Positions 1 to 6,975 of a stretch of 64,000 bases of DNA are shown one piece after another (position 1 is the stretch's first letter; every line of letters begins with the position of its first letter). Source of the stretch: Candidatus Eisenbacteria bacterium (GTDB lineage: Bacteria; Eisenbacteria; RBG-16-71-46; SZUA-252); contig VBOZ01000017.1 of the NCBI GenBank assembly GCA_005893305.1, forward strand, positions 139,635 through 203,634, in the 5' to 3' direction. The position numbers and the translations under genes were made by a program. The notes beneath the pieces were generated by a model, which was not told the DNA's origin, did no database searches, and was given only the letters and a program-made list of their open reading frames with translations.

Positions 1-111
1 TGGGGCCGCCTCCTTCTCGAGCAGGGGGAAACCGAGGGCGGCGGGCCGGGTCTCAAGGCGTGGATCGAGGCGCATTTCGCCGGCGCCGATCGCTATCTGG
101 GAAGCGGGTAG
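1..111 (+). CDS. C-terminal end of an unidentified protein (5' truncated by window)
   Basis: An open frame runs from the first base of the window to a TAG at 109-111, giving 36 residues that end in AHFAGADRYLGSG. Codon use is GC-rich at third positions, as in the neighbouring genes, so I read it as the tail of a real gene whose start lies upstream. The fragment is too short to assign a family. An 81-base gap separates it from the next gene. Confidence 0.45.
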   Translation, partial: WGRLLLEQGETEGGGPGLKAWIEAHFAGADRYLGSG

Positions 112-192
112 AAAAATGGCCAAAGATGCAGGGCGAGCGGCCGATAGACGGATCGAACGGGCCTCGACCCGTAGCCTTGAGGAGCGGAACGC

Positions 193-1125
193 ATGACCCT
201 CGTATGCCCGAAGTGCAGCGCGCGGTATAACATCCAGGACTCGCTCATCCCTAACCAGGGTGCCCGCGTGAAGTGCAAGAAGTGCGAAACGGTGATGACC
301 ATTCCGCCCCCGGTGATGGAGCTGGCGCCCCAGGATCTGGAGCTCATCCCGCCGCCGGAACCGGTGCCGTCACCTAGACCATCGTCGATGCGCCGGTCCC
401 CGACGCCCAGCGCTCCGTCGCCGCGGTCCGCGCCGCCGGCTCCAGCCGCGCCGCCGCCGCCGGCGTCGATCCGGGTGCCCGACGCCCCGTTCGAGCGCGG
501 CTTCGTAGCCGAGCGGGCTCCCGTCGAATCCGTCGAGTCGGAGATCGTGGTCGATCGGCCGTTCGAAGGCACAGCGAACCTTCCACCGGCCGATCCCGAT
601 TTCGAGCGAGGCGGGGCGCCGCCGTCGCGTAGCTCCGAGCCGCCGTCGCGAAGTTCCGAGCCGAAGCCGAGGACCCCGCAGCCCCTCCCCGGCATCGACA
701 CCTCGTTGGCGATGTCCGAGCCGGCCGTCGCGGCCGAGGAGCGCCCGATGTCGATCCCGGTGCCGGAGGCCCCTCCGCGTGCAGCCGCCTCGTTCGAGGC
801 GCCCGCTCCCGCGCCCGCGGCCGAGTCGACCTCGCCCGCCCCGGCCGGGACGCCGATCCCCGCCGGCCTGTCGCCGGACGATCAGTCGAAACACGAGAAG
901 GCTCGCCGCCTCGCCCGCGTCCTCGCGTCCGACATCGCGATCTATAACCGCGAGAAACGGGACCGGGGCATCCGGGAAGGGAACCTCGTCGCCATGCTCG
1001 GCTACGAGATCAAGAAGTCGTGGGAGATCTACAAGGAGCGCGTCGGAGCGGAATTCGCCAACTCGACTCCCTACTTCCGAGACGCTCTGAACGAGATGCT
1101 CGCCGAGGGTAAGAAGATCTTCTAG
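193..1125 (+). CDS. MJ0042-type zinc-ribbon protein with long Pro/Ala linker and conserved helical C-terminus
   Basis: 310 residues. The N-terminus is a zinc ribbon of the MJ0042/YjdB-like finger type: CPKC near residue 5 and CKKC near residue 28, with the usual spacing, so one Zn is expected. Residues about 45-230 are a Pro/Ala/Ser/Glu-rich, low-complexity linker. The last 80 residues are charged and helical (around HEKARRLARVLASDI and IKKSWEIYKERVG); I recall similar tails on zinc-ribbon proteins of Deltaproteobacteria and Acidobacteria. No transmembrane segment is evident. The ATG at 193 follows TTGAGGAGCGG, a good ribosome site. Function is unknown; a regulatory or scaffold role is a guess. 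Its TAG shares the tetramer CTAG with the stop of the convergent MFS gene. Confidence 0.85.
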   Translation: MTLVCPKCSARYNIQDSLIPNQGARVKCKKCETVMTIPPPVMELAPQDLELIPPPEPVPSPRPSSMRRSPTPSAPSPRSAPPAPAAPPPPASIRVPDAPFERGFVAERAPVESVESEIVVDRPFEGTANLPPADPDFERGGAPPSRSSEPPSRSSEPKPRTPQPLPGIDTSLAMSEPAVAAEERPMSIPVPEAPPRAAASFEAPAPAPAAESTSPAPAGTPIPAGLSPDDQSKHEKARRLARVLASDIAIYNREKRDRGIREGNLVAMLGYEIKKSWEIYKERVGAEFANSTPYFRDALNEMLAEGKKIF

Positions 1126-2390
1126 GAGTCCCGGGCTTCCGGACCCGCTCGCCCCCGCTTCGCCAGTCGCGTCACCCCGCCCCAGATCCCGCCGAGAAGC
1201 AGGATCGAGCCCGCCGTTCCGACCGTGGCCGCGGGCGAGAGCCAACCTCGCTTCAACATCAGGCCGAGAACCCCGGCGCTGGCCAAGACGCCGGCCCGGG
1301 CCAGGAAATCCCGAAGCGCGAAGACGCGAGCCCGGGCCTCGGGACCGACCGACTCCTGAATGGCGGATTCCGTCGTCACGAGAAGAAACGCGATGAAGAC
1401 TCCCGCGAAGAACGCCGCCGCGGCGAGCGCGGCCGTGTCCTTCAATGCAGCGAAGGAGAGAAGGGCCAGGCCCGCGCCGGCCAGCCCAATGCCGATCCGC
1501 GCCTCGGCCGATCCGGCCTTCCCGCGCCATGCGAGCAGGAGCGTGCCCGCGACCATCCCGGCGGCGGCACACCCGAGGGCCGCGCCGAGCCCCGAGATCA
1601 CGCCGCCCCCCCGCCGCGCGATCACCATCGGCATCGAGACGTGGAGCGCCCCACCCGCCACCCAGAGCAGCGCCACGGTCCCGATCGATCCGAGGACCCG
1701 CGGCGATGCGAGCGCGATCGAGGCCCCCTCGCGGACGTCGCGCGCCAGCGCGCCGTAGATGCGAAGGGGTCCGCCGTCCAGGCGAGGGCGCGTCCGGGGC
1801 TCTATGCGGATGAACGCCAGCGCCGCCACCGAGACGAAGTAGGTCGCCGCGTCGAGGACGAAGCCGATCCTCCACCCGGACCTCTGGATCAGCGCTCCCG
1901 CCAGGAACGACCCGGCGATCGTCGCGAGAATTCCCGCCAGGGTGGCCAGCGAATTCGCCTCGACCAGGGAGTCTTGCGGCACCAGCTCAGGGAGAATCGC
2001 CGACCGCGCCGGGAGGAAGAACGCGTTCACCAGATAGAGGAGGAAGATGAGCGCGAACGCGGCCGGGAGCCCATGCCATTCGACCGCGGGGATGATCGCG
2101 AGGACGAGGAACCCGCGCAGGGCGTCCGAGACCAATAGCGTCGTGCGCGTGTTCCAGCCGTCGACCAGCGCGCCGATCCAGGGGCCAAAGAGGATCGCGG
2201 GGAGGAAGCTCGCGACGGGGATCCACGCAAGCTCGGGTGCCGGGTTCTTCGGATCCGAGGCGCGCTCCATCACGAGGGCGAGGAGCGCCAGGTAGGTGAA
2301 GCGATCCCCGAAGATCGAGACGAGCTGCCCGATCCAGAGAGCGCGGAAGCTGGGAAGCCGGAAGAGGCGGAGCGGAACCGCTCCGCCCAT
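1122..2390 (-). CDS. MFS-type transporter
   Basis: About 422 residues with repeated hydrophobic helices of a major-facilitator permease: the N-terminus RLPSFRALWIGQLVSIFGDR and the loop WIGALVDGWNTRTTLL resemble the MFS_3/enterobactin-exporter-like branch. The open frame extends upstream to 2522, but the extra residues are Arg/Ser-rich and overlap the glycosyltransferase. The ATG at 2388-2390 overlaps that gene's TGA as TGATG, so translational coupling decides the start. It is the last gene of the acyltransferase-glycosyltransferase-MFS operon. A lipid or glycolipid substrate is suggested only by the neighbours; drug efflux is the alternative. Confidence 0.88.
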   Translation of the reverse strand: MGGAVPLRLFRLPSFRALWIGQLVSIFGDRFTYLALLALVMERASDPKNPAPELAWIPVASFLPAILFGPWIGALVDGWNTRTTLLVSDALRGFLVLAIIPAVEWHGLPAAFALIFLLYLVNAFFLPARSAILPELVPQDSLVEANSLATLAGILATIAGSFLAGALIQRSGWRIGFVLDAATYFVSVAALAFIRIEPRTRPRLDGGPLRIYGALARDVREGASIALASPRVLGSIGTVALLWVAGGALHVSMPMVIARRGGGVISGLGAALGCAAAGMVAGTLLLAWRGKAGSAEARIGIGLAGAGLALLSFAALKDTAALAAAAFFAGVFIAFLLVTTESAIQESVGPEARARVFALRDFLARAGVLASAGVLGLMLKRGWLSPAATVGTAGSILLLGGIWGGVTRLAKRGRAGPEARDS

Positions 2391-3580
2391 CAGCGGACGG
2401 CCGCTACGAGCGGAGCGGTCTCGGGAAGCCCGGTCGGGCGAGGCCCGGGCGCTCCGCCCGCGCGCGCCGGATCTGCCAGCGTCGTATAGATCGTCTCGAG
2501 GCGATCCACGATCCGCTCCCACCCGTAGGCGCGCGCGGTCTCGATCCCGCGTTCGCCTATTCGGGCGCGCAGCGCGGGGTCCTTGAGGAGGCGGCGAAGG
2601 GCCGATGCCAGGGCCGCGGGGTCTCGCGGCGGCGCCAGGAGCCCCTCGTCTCCGTGCGTGAGCACCGTCCGGTAGCCGGCGAGGTCGGTCGCCACGATCG
2701 GCACGCCCGAGGCCATCGCTTCGAGGAGTACGAGGCCAAAGCTCTCTCCCTCTCGGGCGGGCGAGCAGAAGATGTCGGCCGACGCGTAATACCGCGGCAG
2801 CCGCTCGTGCCCGACCTTTCCCTCGAAATGGACCCTTCCCTCGAGCGGACCGTGGGCAAGCCGCTCCACTTGCCCGCGCAGCCCGCCGTCTCCCACGAGG
2901 ATCAATCGGAACTCCATCCCCTCCCGCGCGAGCTCCGCGCAGGCGTGCATCAGGTCGGGGAGCCCCTTTCGGGGGTCGAAGCGACCGACGAACAGGATGT
3001 TCCGCACGCCGTCGTCGAAGCGCTCGAGCCGGGGCAGGTCCGGGCGAAACCGCGCGTGATCGACCCCGTTCGGGACGATTTCGAGCGGGCCAGGGAAATA
3101 GCGCTCAACGCACCGTCGCGCCGTCTCGGACACGGCGAGGGTTTGATCGATCCTCCGGTAGAGGGGGAGGAGCGGTCCGCGGAACATTCGAAACGGAATG
3201 TCCGAGGACACCGAGGAGTGAAACGTTCCCACGACGGGACAGCGCGCGAGTCGAAGCGTCAGGAGCGGGAGCACCGGGGAGAGCGGGCAGTGCGTGTGGA
3301 TCACGTCGAAGCGACCCTGCTCGAGGATCCCCGCGAGCCGGCGCGGGAGCCCCATGCCGACCGTCATGTTGTTCTCGGCGCCGTTGTAGGGAATGACCAG
3401 GTTCCGCCCGATGCGGATCACGCCAGGCTCGTCGGGAACGCCTTGGGCGAAGCGGGAGGTCACGATCGTCACCTCGTGCCCGCGGGCGCGCAGCACGCGC
3501 ACGGTGGCGTCGACGTGCTCGGTCACGCCGCCCACCGCGGGGTGATACGCCTGGCTGACGACGGCGATCCTAAGCGGCAT
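2390..3580 (-). CDS. GT4-family glycosyltransferase, PimA-like
   Basis: 396 residues, two Rossmann-type halves of a GT-B enzyme. The N-terminus has the glycine-rich acceptor loop AYHPAVGGVTEHV. The C-terminal half has the family-4 signature GESFGLVLLEAMASGVPIV with the two catalytic-site glutamates that bind the nucleotide sugar. The segment VIPYNG and overall spacing resemble actinobacterial PimA, which mannosylates phosphatidyl-inositol from GDP-mannose at the inner membrane. The upstream LpxL-type acyltransferase, overlapping by 11 bases, repeats the acyltransferase-pimA pairing of actinobacteria. I infer a glycolipid product; the sugar and lipid acceptor cannot be read from sequence. Confidence 0.9.
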   Translation of the reverse strand: MPLRIAVVSQAYHPAVGGVTEHVDATVRVLRARGHEVTIVTSRFAQGVPDEPGVIRIGRNLVIPYNGAENNMTVGMGLPRRLAGILEQGRFDVIHTHCPLSPVLPLLTLRLARCPVVGTFHSSVSSDIPFRMFRGPLLPLYRRIDQTLAVSETARRCVERYFPGPLEIVPNGVDHARFRPDLPRLERFDDGVRNILFVGRFDPRKGLPDLMHACAELAREGMEFRLILVGDGGLRGQVERLAHGPLEGRVHFEGKVGHERLPRYYASADIFCSPAREGESFGLVLLEAMASGVPIVATDLAGYRTVLTHGDEGLLAPPRDPAALASALRRLLKDPALRARIGERGIETARAYGWERIVDRLETIYTTLADPARAGGAPGPRPTGLPETAPLVAAVR

Positions 3581-4451
3581 CGACTCCCCAGATGGGGCGG
3601 AAGATGCACCACTGGGTCACGTGGGCCGCGATGTTTCGCTCCTGGGCCCGCGCGACGCCCGCCGTGAGGCGGCGCAAGTCCTCGTGGAGCGGCAGGTCGA
3701 AGTCCGGCTCATCCAGGCCGTCGAACGTGAATTCGTGATCTCCGCTTGGCCCGCGCACGGCGTGGCCGTGGAGAATCGGCACCCGGGCGCGCCGCGCGAG
3801 GATCGCGGGGCCGGCGGGGAAGGGGACGCGGCGGCCGAAGAAGTCCGCGGGCAGCGAGCGGGAATAGACGTCGCCGTCCACGAGGAGCGCCAGGACCTCG
3901 CCGCCCCGGAGCGCTTTGACGAGCGGCGCGAAGCCGTCCTCGAGCGTGGTGACCCGGATCCCCGCGCGTTCCTTGAGCGCGCGCACCTGGCGGGCCAGGA
4001 GGGGGTGGATCTGCACTCCCGTCACCGTGTGCATCCGGAGCCCGAGCCGCGTCAATCCGACGCCGACGATCTCCCAGTTGCCCAGGTGCGGCATCGCGAG
4101 GATGGCGCCCCGTCCCCGCGCGATCGCGCGGTACAGGAGCTCGGTGCCCGAGACCCGGAAGGTGGAGCCGGCCGGCAACGCGAGGGCCGTGGAGCGGCCC
4201 AGATATTCCATCCAGCCCCGATGGTGGGACTCGAACATGCTCCGCGCCGCGCGCCCGCGCGCCTTCGGGTCGGCGAGGCCAGGGTGTCCGCAGGCGGCGA
4301 TCCGCGCCAGGTTCTCCAGGACGGCGGAGCGGCGGCCGGGGCTCAGGCGATACTGGAGCGCGGCGAGCGCCCGCGCGAACGCGCGCTGGGCGAATGGAGG
4401 CAATGCCGCCGAGGTCGATTGGATGGCGTTGAGAATTAATCGCGGGAGCAC
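3570..4451 (-). CDS. LpxL/HtrB-type lysophospholipid acyltransferase
   Basis: Lipid A/PIM-type acyltransferase of about 293 residues. The catalytic HxxxxE box is seen as HLGNWE, followed by the second block around LVDGDVYSRSLPADFFGRRVPFPAG that forms the acyl-donor site. Proteins of this family move an acyl chain from acyl-ACP or acyl-CoA onto a glycolipid at the cytoplasmic face of the inner membrane. I chose the GTG at 4451, which gives a typical N-terminus (MLPRLILNAIQ). A TTG at 4490 would add 13 residues and lie almost at the predicted transcription start. First gene of the minus-strand operon; partners with the PimA-like transferase. Confidence 0.85.
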   Translation of the reverse strand: MLPRLILNAIQSTSAALPPFAQRAFARALAALQYRLSPGRRSAVLENLARIAACGHPGLADPKARGRAARSMFESHHRGWMEYLGRSTALALPAGSTFRVSGTELLYRAIARGRGAILAMPHLGNWEIVGVGLTRLGLRMHTVTGVQIHPLLARQVRALKERAGIRVTTLEDGFAPLVKALRGGEVLALLVDGDVYSRSLPADFFGRRVPFPAGPAILARRARVPILHGHAVRGPSGDHEFTFDGLDEPDFDLPLHEDLRRLTAGVARAQERNIAAHVTQWCIFRPIWGVDAA

Positions 4452-4497
4452 GGCCGAGTCGGGTGGGTCCGCTACGCCTGAAGCCGTCAAGCGGCTG

Positions 4498-4527
4498 ACG
4501 CTACAGCAAGCCCGATCGGGGTGTCAA
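4498..4527 (-). promoter_or_regulatory. sigma70-type promoter for the acyltransferase operon
   Basis: On the minus strand TTGACA (4527-4522) is followed after 18 bases by TAGCGT (4503-4498). The predicted start of transcription is near 4491, just before the acyltransferase. Form and spacing match seven other promoter candidates in this window. Confidence 0.6.
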
Positions 4528-4564
4528 GAATGCCACCGGAACGGGGTAAGTCGGGCCGAATCCG

Positions 4565-4593
4565 TTGACTTGCCGCGCGGCGCTGCCTAGAGT
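4565..4593 (+). promoter_or_regulatory. sigma70-type promoter, rightward
   Basis: TTGACT (4565-4570), 17-base spacer, TAGAGT (4588-4593). It points toward the hypothetical gene at 4975, which would give a leader of about 375 bases running antisense to the small Cys-rich ORF at 4637-4834. It lies back-to-back with the leftward promoter at 4498-4527. Confidence 0.45.
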
Positions 4594-4636
4594 GGCGGCT
4601 GGGTTTCACCCAACGGTGGATCGATTCAGCCGCAGG

Positions 4637-4834
4637 CTACGGCAGCTTCTCTTCGTCCGTGGACTTCGGCTCGAAGAGCCCATCCGCGGTCTCCAGAGCG
4701 TGGAGACAGGGGCAGCTCACTCCCTCGGCCGCGTGCGGGCAGAACGGATACACTCGATTGTCGCGCCGGCAATATACTTCGGGCGCGCGCCGCGCGAGAA
4801 ACCAAGGGGCGGGTGACACGGTTGTCCGCTTCAA
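4637..4834 (-). CDS. Small cysteine-rich hypothetical protein
   Basis: 65 residues starting at TTG 4834, preceded by CGGGAGA, a plausible ribosome site 8 bases upstream. Four cysteines sit at about residues 21, 32, 40 and 42 (YCRRDNRVYPFCPH and SCPCLH), which could bind a metal. The C-terminus is acidic and polar. A sigma54-like element about 90 bases upstream on the same strand supports expression. No family recognised. It could instead be a chance frame within a long intergenic region, as several frames are open here. Confidence 0.35.
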   Translation of the reverse strand: MKRTTVSPAPWFLARRAPEVYCRRDNRVYPFCPHAAEGVSCPCLHALETADGLFEPKSTDEEKLP

Positions 4835-4921
4835 GGGTGATTCTCCCGGGCCCCAGGCCCTTTGAGTGAAGCAGCACCTCCCGGCCAGTTCGGATCGGTC
4901 GGGCTTCAGCTAGGAAGCATG

Positions 4922-4937
4922 TGCAACACCCATGCCA
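4922..4937 (-). promoter_or_regulatory. sigma54-type -24/-12 promoter, leftward
   Basis: Reading the minus strand from 4937: TGGCAT, five bases, TTGCA. This keeps the invariant GG-N10-GC and matches TGGCAC-N5-TTGCA at ten of eleven fixed positions. The predicted start near 4910 would transcribe the small Cys-rich ORF. Confidence 0.5.
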
Positions 4938-4974
4938 TGGATGACGCGGTCGCGGTGAAGTCGTGGGGGGGACC

Positions 4975-5391
4975 ATGCCGAGTCAGAAATTGGTGCGCTG
5001 TGAGATCCGGCGGCCAGGAAGCTCGAGAGACGGAACCGTCAGGTACGTTCCGCTCGAGATTTTCGGCCTCTGGGAATACCTGATGCGGACGAAGCACGAG
5101 TTCGAGGTTGCCGGCAACGTCGCCTCGCTGTGGATCGACGTGGACGAGAATCCCGAGGTCGCGTATGGCGAGGAGCAGTACGAGCGCGTGACTGAGGTGA
5201 TGCTCCTGCGCTACTCCGAGCGCGACGGGATGTTCGGGAAGGTGAGCCGCTATTTTCCGACCGAGGAATATCCGGAGCTCAAAAAGCTGCTCCTGAGCCA
5301 CTACGAAAGCGTCCGCGAGCCCGGGGCGCCAAGCCTGCAAATGAAGGAGCGCAACGGGATCTGGATCAAGCGCGAGCCGCGCCTTATCTAG
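4975..5391 (+). CDS. Conserved-looking hypothetical protein
   Basis: 138 residues from ATG 4975, which follows a run of G (GGGGGGGACC) that can serve as ribosome site; a GTG at 4963 would add four residues. The protein is charged and soluble, with no signal peptide or membrane helix, and is rich in aromatic and acidic residues (LWIDVDENPEVAYGEEQYER). I do not recognise the family. It stands alone between two regulatory regions and directly upstream of mglA, so a link to polarity or motility control is possible but only by position. Confidence 0.6.
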   Translation: MPSQKLVRCEIRRPGSSRDGTVRYVPLEIFGLWEYLMRTKHEFEVAGNVASLWIDVDENPEVAYGEEQYERVTEVMLLRYSERDGMFGKVSRYFPTEEYPELKKLLLSHYESVREPGAPSLQMKERNGIWIKREPRLI

Positions 5392-5469
5392 GGCAAACTG
5401 CTGTCCCCCTTGCACTCCGCACGGCGCGGCCCGCGACCGCCGGCTGGGGTCAGCCCGTCAGCACTAGCC

Positions 5470-5507
5470 CAAATCCTAATTTGTTTATTTAGAATAAGTT
5501 AACAGCC
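5470..5507. other. AT-rich tract upstream of the mglA sigma54 element
   Basis: A patch of about 38 bases (around CTAATTTGTTTATTTAG) is strikingly AT-rich against the GC-rich background. It ends 40 bases before the -24 element of the mglA promoter, where sigma54 promoters often bind a DNA-bending protein. No exact IHF site can be claimed. The rest of 5392-5654 holds no gene that I can see. Confidence 0.4.
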
Positions 5508-5546
5508 CACCCCTCCCGCCGCGCCACCCGCAACCGCTTCTCCAGT

Positions 5547-5562
5547 TGGCACATATCGTGCT
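5547..5562 (+). promoter_or_regulatory. sigma54-type -24/-12 promoter of mglA
   Basis: TGGCAC (5547-5552), ATATC, GTGCT (5558-5562): a perfect -24 box, and GG and GC separated by exactly ten bases. The -12 box departs from TTGCA at its first and last bases. The predicted start near 5573 leaves an 80-base leader before mglA. An NtrC-type activator is encoded at 12024-13445. Confidence 0.6.
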
Positions 5563-5654
5563 GGCCCACGCGATGGGCCGGCGCAGAGTCCTACCTCAAG
5601 GCTTTCCGCGCCAAATTCAAAACAGGCAGTCCACATTCAGCGAGGAGCGCCGAC

Positions 5655-6866
5655 ATGGTCGTCGTCAGCTATTCGGGACGCGAGATCAACGCGAAGATCG
5701 TCTATTACGGCCCGGGTCTGAGCGGGAAGACGACCAACCTCGAGAAGATCTACGACAGCGTCCCGGAGACGAACCGCGGCCGGATGGTCTCCATGAAGAC
5801 CCAGACCGACCGGACGCTCTTCTTCGACCTGCTTCCCCTCGACCTGGGCGAGCTCCAGGGAATGAAGACCCGCTTCCTGCTCTACACCGTGCCGGGTCAG
5901 GTCTATTACAACGCCACGCGAAAGCTGGTCTTGAAGGGCGTCGACGCGCTTGTGTTCGTGGCCGACTCCTCGCCCGAGAAGATGGCGGAGAACCGCGAGA
6001 GCTTGAGCAACCTCGATACGAACCTCAAGTCGTACGGGCTCGATCTGAAGACGATCCCGTGGGTGATGCAGTTCAACAAGCGCGACCTTCCGAACGCGCT
6101 CTCCGTCGCCCAGATGAACAAGGAGCTGAATCGCAACAACGTGCCGACCTACGAAGCGCAGGCGGCATCCGGCGTCGGCGTTTTCGAGACCCTGCGGGGA
6201 GTCTCGAAGCTGCTTCTGACCAAGATTTCCAAGGATGTGATCGATCGCGATCGGGGAAGCCTTGCCGCGTCGCCTCGGGTCAAAGCCGAGGATGCGAAGC
6301 AAAAGCCTGCGGCCGTCGAGGAGGCCCCGACCCAAACTTCCGAATCCGCGTCGGGCCGCGGGAAGCTGATGCAATTCTTGAAGAGGGGAAAGGGGCAGGA
6401 GGCCCCGGAGAAGCCGGCGCGGGCTCCGGAGAAGGCGCCCGCCGAGGAGATCCCGATGCTGTCGGAGGACTCGCTGGTCGAGGAGTCGCTCTCCGGCGGC
6501 GCGTTCAAGCCCCCCGCGAGCATGCAGCCCGACGAGGGCGTGCTCACGAAGGATGATCTCGTTCCGATCCGGGAGCCGGTGATCACCCGGCAGGACGACT
6601 CGGGCTCCGCGTTCGCGGCGGATGAGATCGAGCGGGAGGCGAGCTACGGCGGACGGTCCAGCTCCTCCCTCGTGGAGAGCTCCGGCGACACGCGACAGAT
6701 CACGGTTCCGATCGAGCTGGCCTCGCTGCCGGCCTCGGGCAAGATCAAGCTCGTCTTCGAGGTGAGGATCGAGGTCATGGACTCGACCTCGGAGACCAAG
6801 AAGGGAAAGAAGTCGTCGTCACGCGGCGGCTCGATGATGCGCGACCTGGAAGTCATCCCCGACTGA
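5655..6866 (+). CDS. mglA: MglA-type Ras-like GTPase with long C-terminal extension
   Basis: Residues 1-195 match bacterial MglA closely: the P-loop GPGLSGKTTN, switch region around TQTDRTLFFDLLP, the YTVPGQV motif that replaces the usual DxxG, and NKRD for guanine recognition. MglA sets cell polarity and controls gliding or type IV pilus reversal. The family is usually about 195 residues; here 403. The extra 205 residues are Glu/Ala/Pro-rich and acidic, then end in a short block with beta character (QITVPIELASLPASGKIKL) and a basic, Ser-rich tail. Ribosome site GAGGAG before ATG 5655. A sigma54 element lies upstream and a terminator just downstream, so it is probably monocistronic. PilT is encoded at 43843. 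Confidence 0.93.
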   Translation: MVVVSYSGREINAKIVYYGPGLSGKTTNLEKIYDSVPETNRGRMVSMKTQTDRTLFFDLLPLDLGELQGMKTRFLLYTVPGQVYYNATRKLVLKGVDALVFVADSSPEKMAENRESLSNLDTNLKSYGLDLKTIPWVMQFNKRDLPNALSVAQMNKELNRNNVPTYEAQAASGVGVFETLRGVSKLLLTKISKDVIDRDRGSLAASPRVKAEDAKQKPAAVEEAPTQTSESASGRGKLMQFLKRGKGQEAPEKPARAPEKAPAEEIPMLSEDSLVEESLSGGAFKPPASMQPDEGVLTKDDLVPIREPVITRQDDSGSAFAADEIEREASYGGRSSSSLVESSGDTRQITVPIELASLPASGKIKLVFEVRIEVMDSTSETKKGKKSSSRGGSMMRDLEVIPD

Positions 6867-6914
6867 TCTCCGCGGCGGCACCGAAACCGCCGCCGGCCGA
6901 CAAATTCGACGAGA

Positions 6915-6938
6915 GGCCCGAGCGACCGGGCCTTTTTT
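6915..6938 (+). terminator. Rho-independent terminator after mglA
   Basis: GGCCCG (6915-6920), six-base loop, CGGGCC (6927-6932), then six T. A second GC-rich inverted repeat (CGGCGG...CCGCCG, about 6874-6893) precedes it. Confidence 0.85.
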
Positions 6939-6939
6939 G

Positions 6940-6969
6940 TTGACACCGTGGGAAGGCGCTTCCTAGGCT
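6940..6969 (+). promoter_or_regulatory. sigma70-type promoter of the TPR-trpA-ubiA genes
   Basis: TTGACA (6940-6945), 18-base spacer, TAGGCT (6964-6969), immediately after the mglA terminator. The predicted start (about 6976) coincides with the GTG start codon of the TPR gene, suggesting a leaderless or near-leaderless transcript. Confidence 0.6.
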
Positions 6970-6975
6970 CCGCGC

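Noticed and set aside
4565-4816. 83-codon rightward frame in the intergenic region
   Set aside because: No ribosome site; overlaps the promoter at its start; composition like neighbouring non-coding frames.
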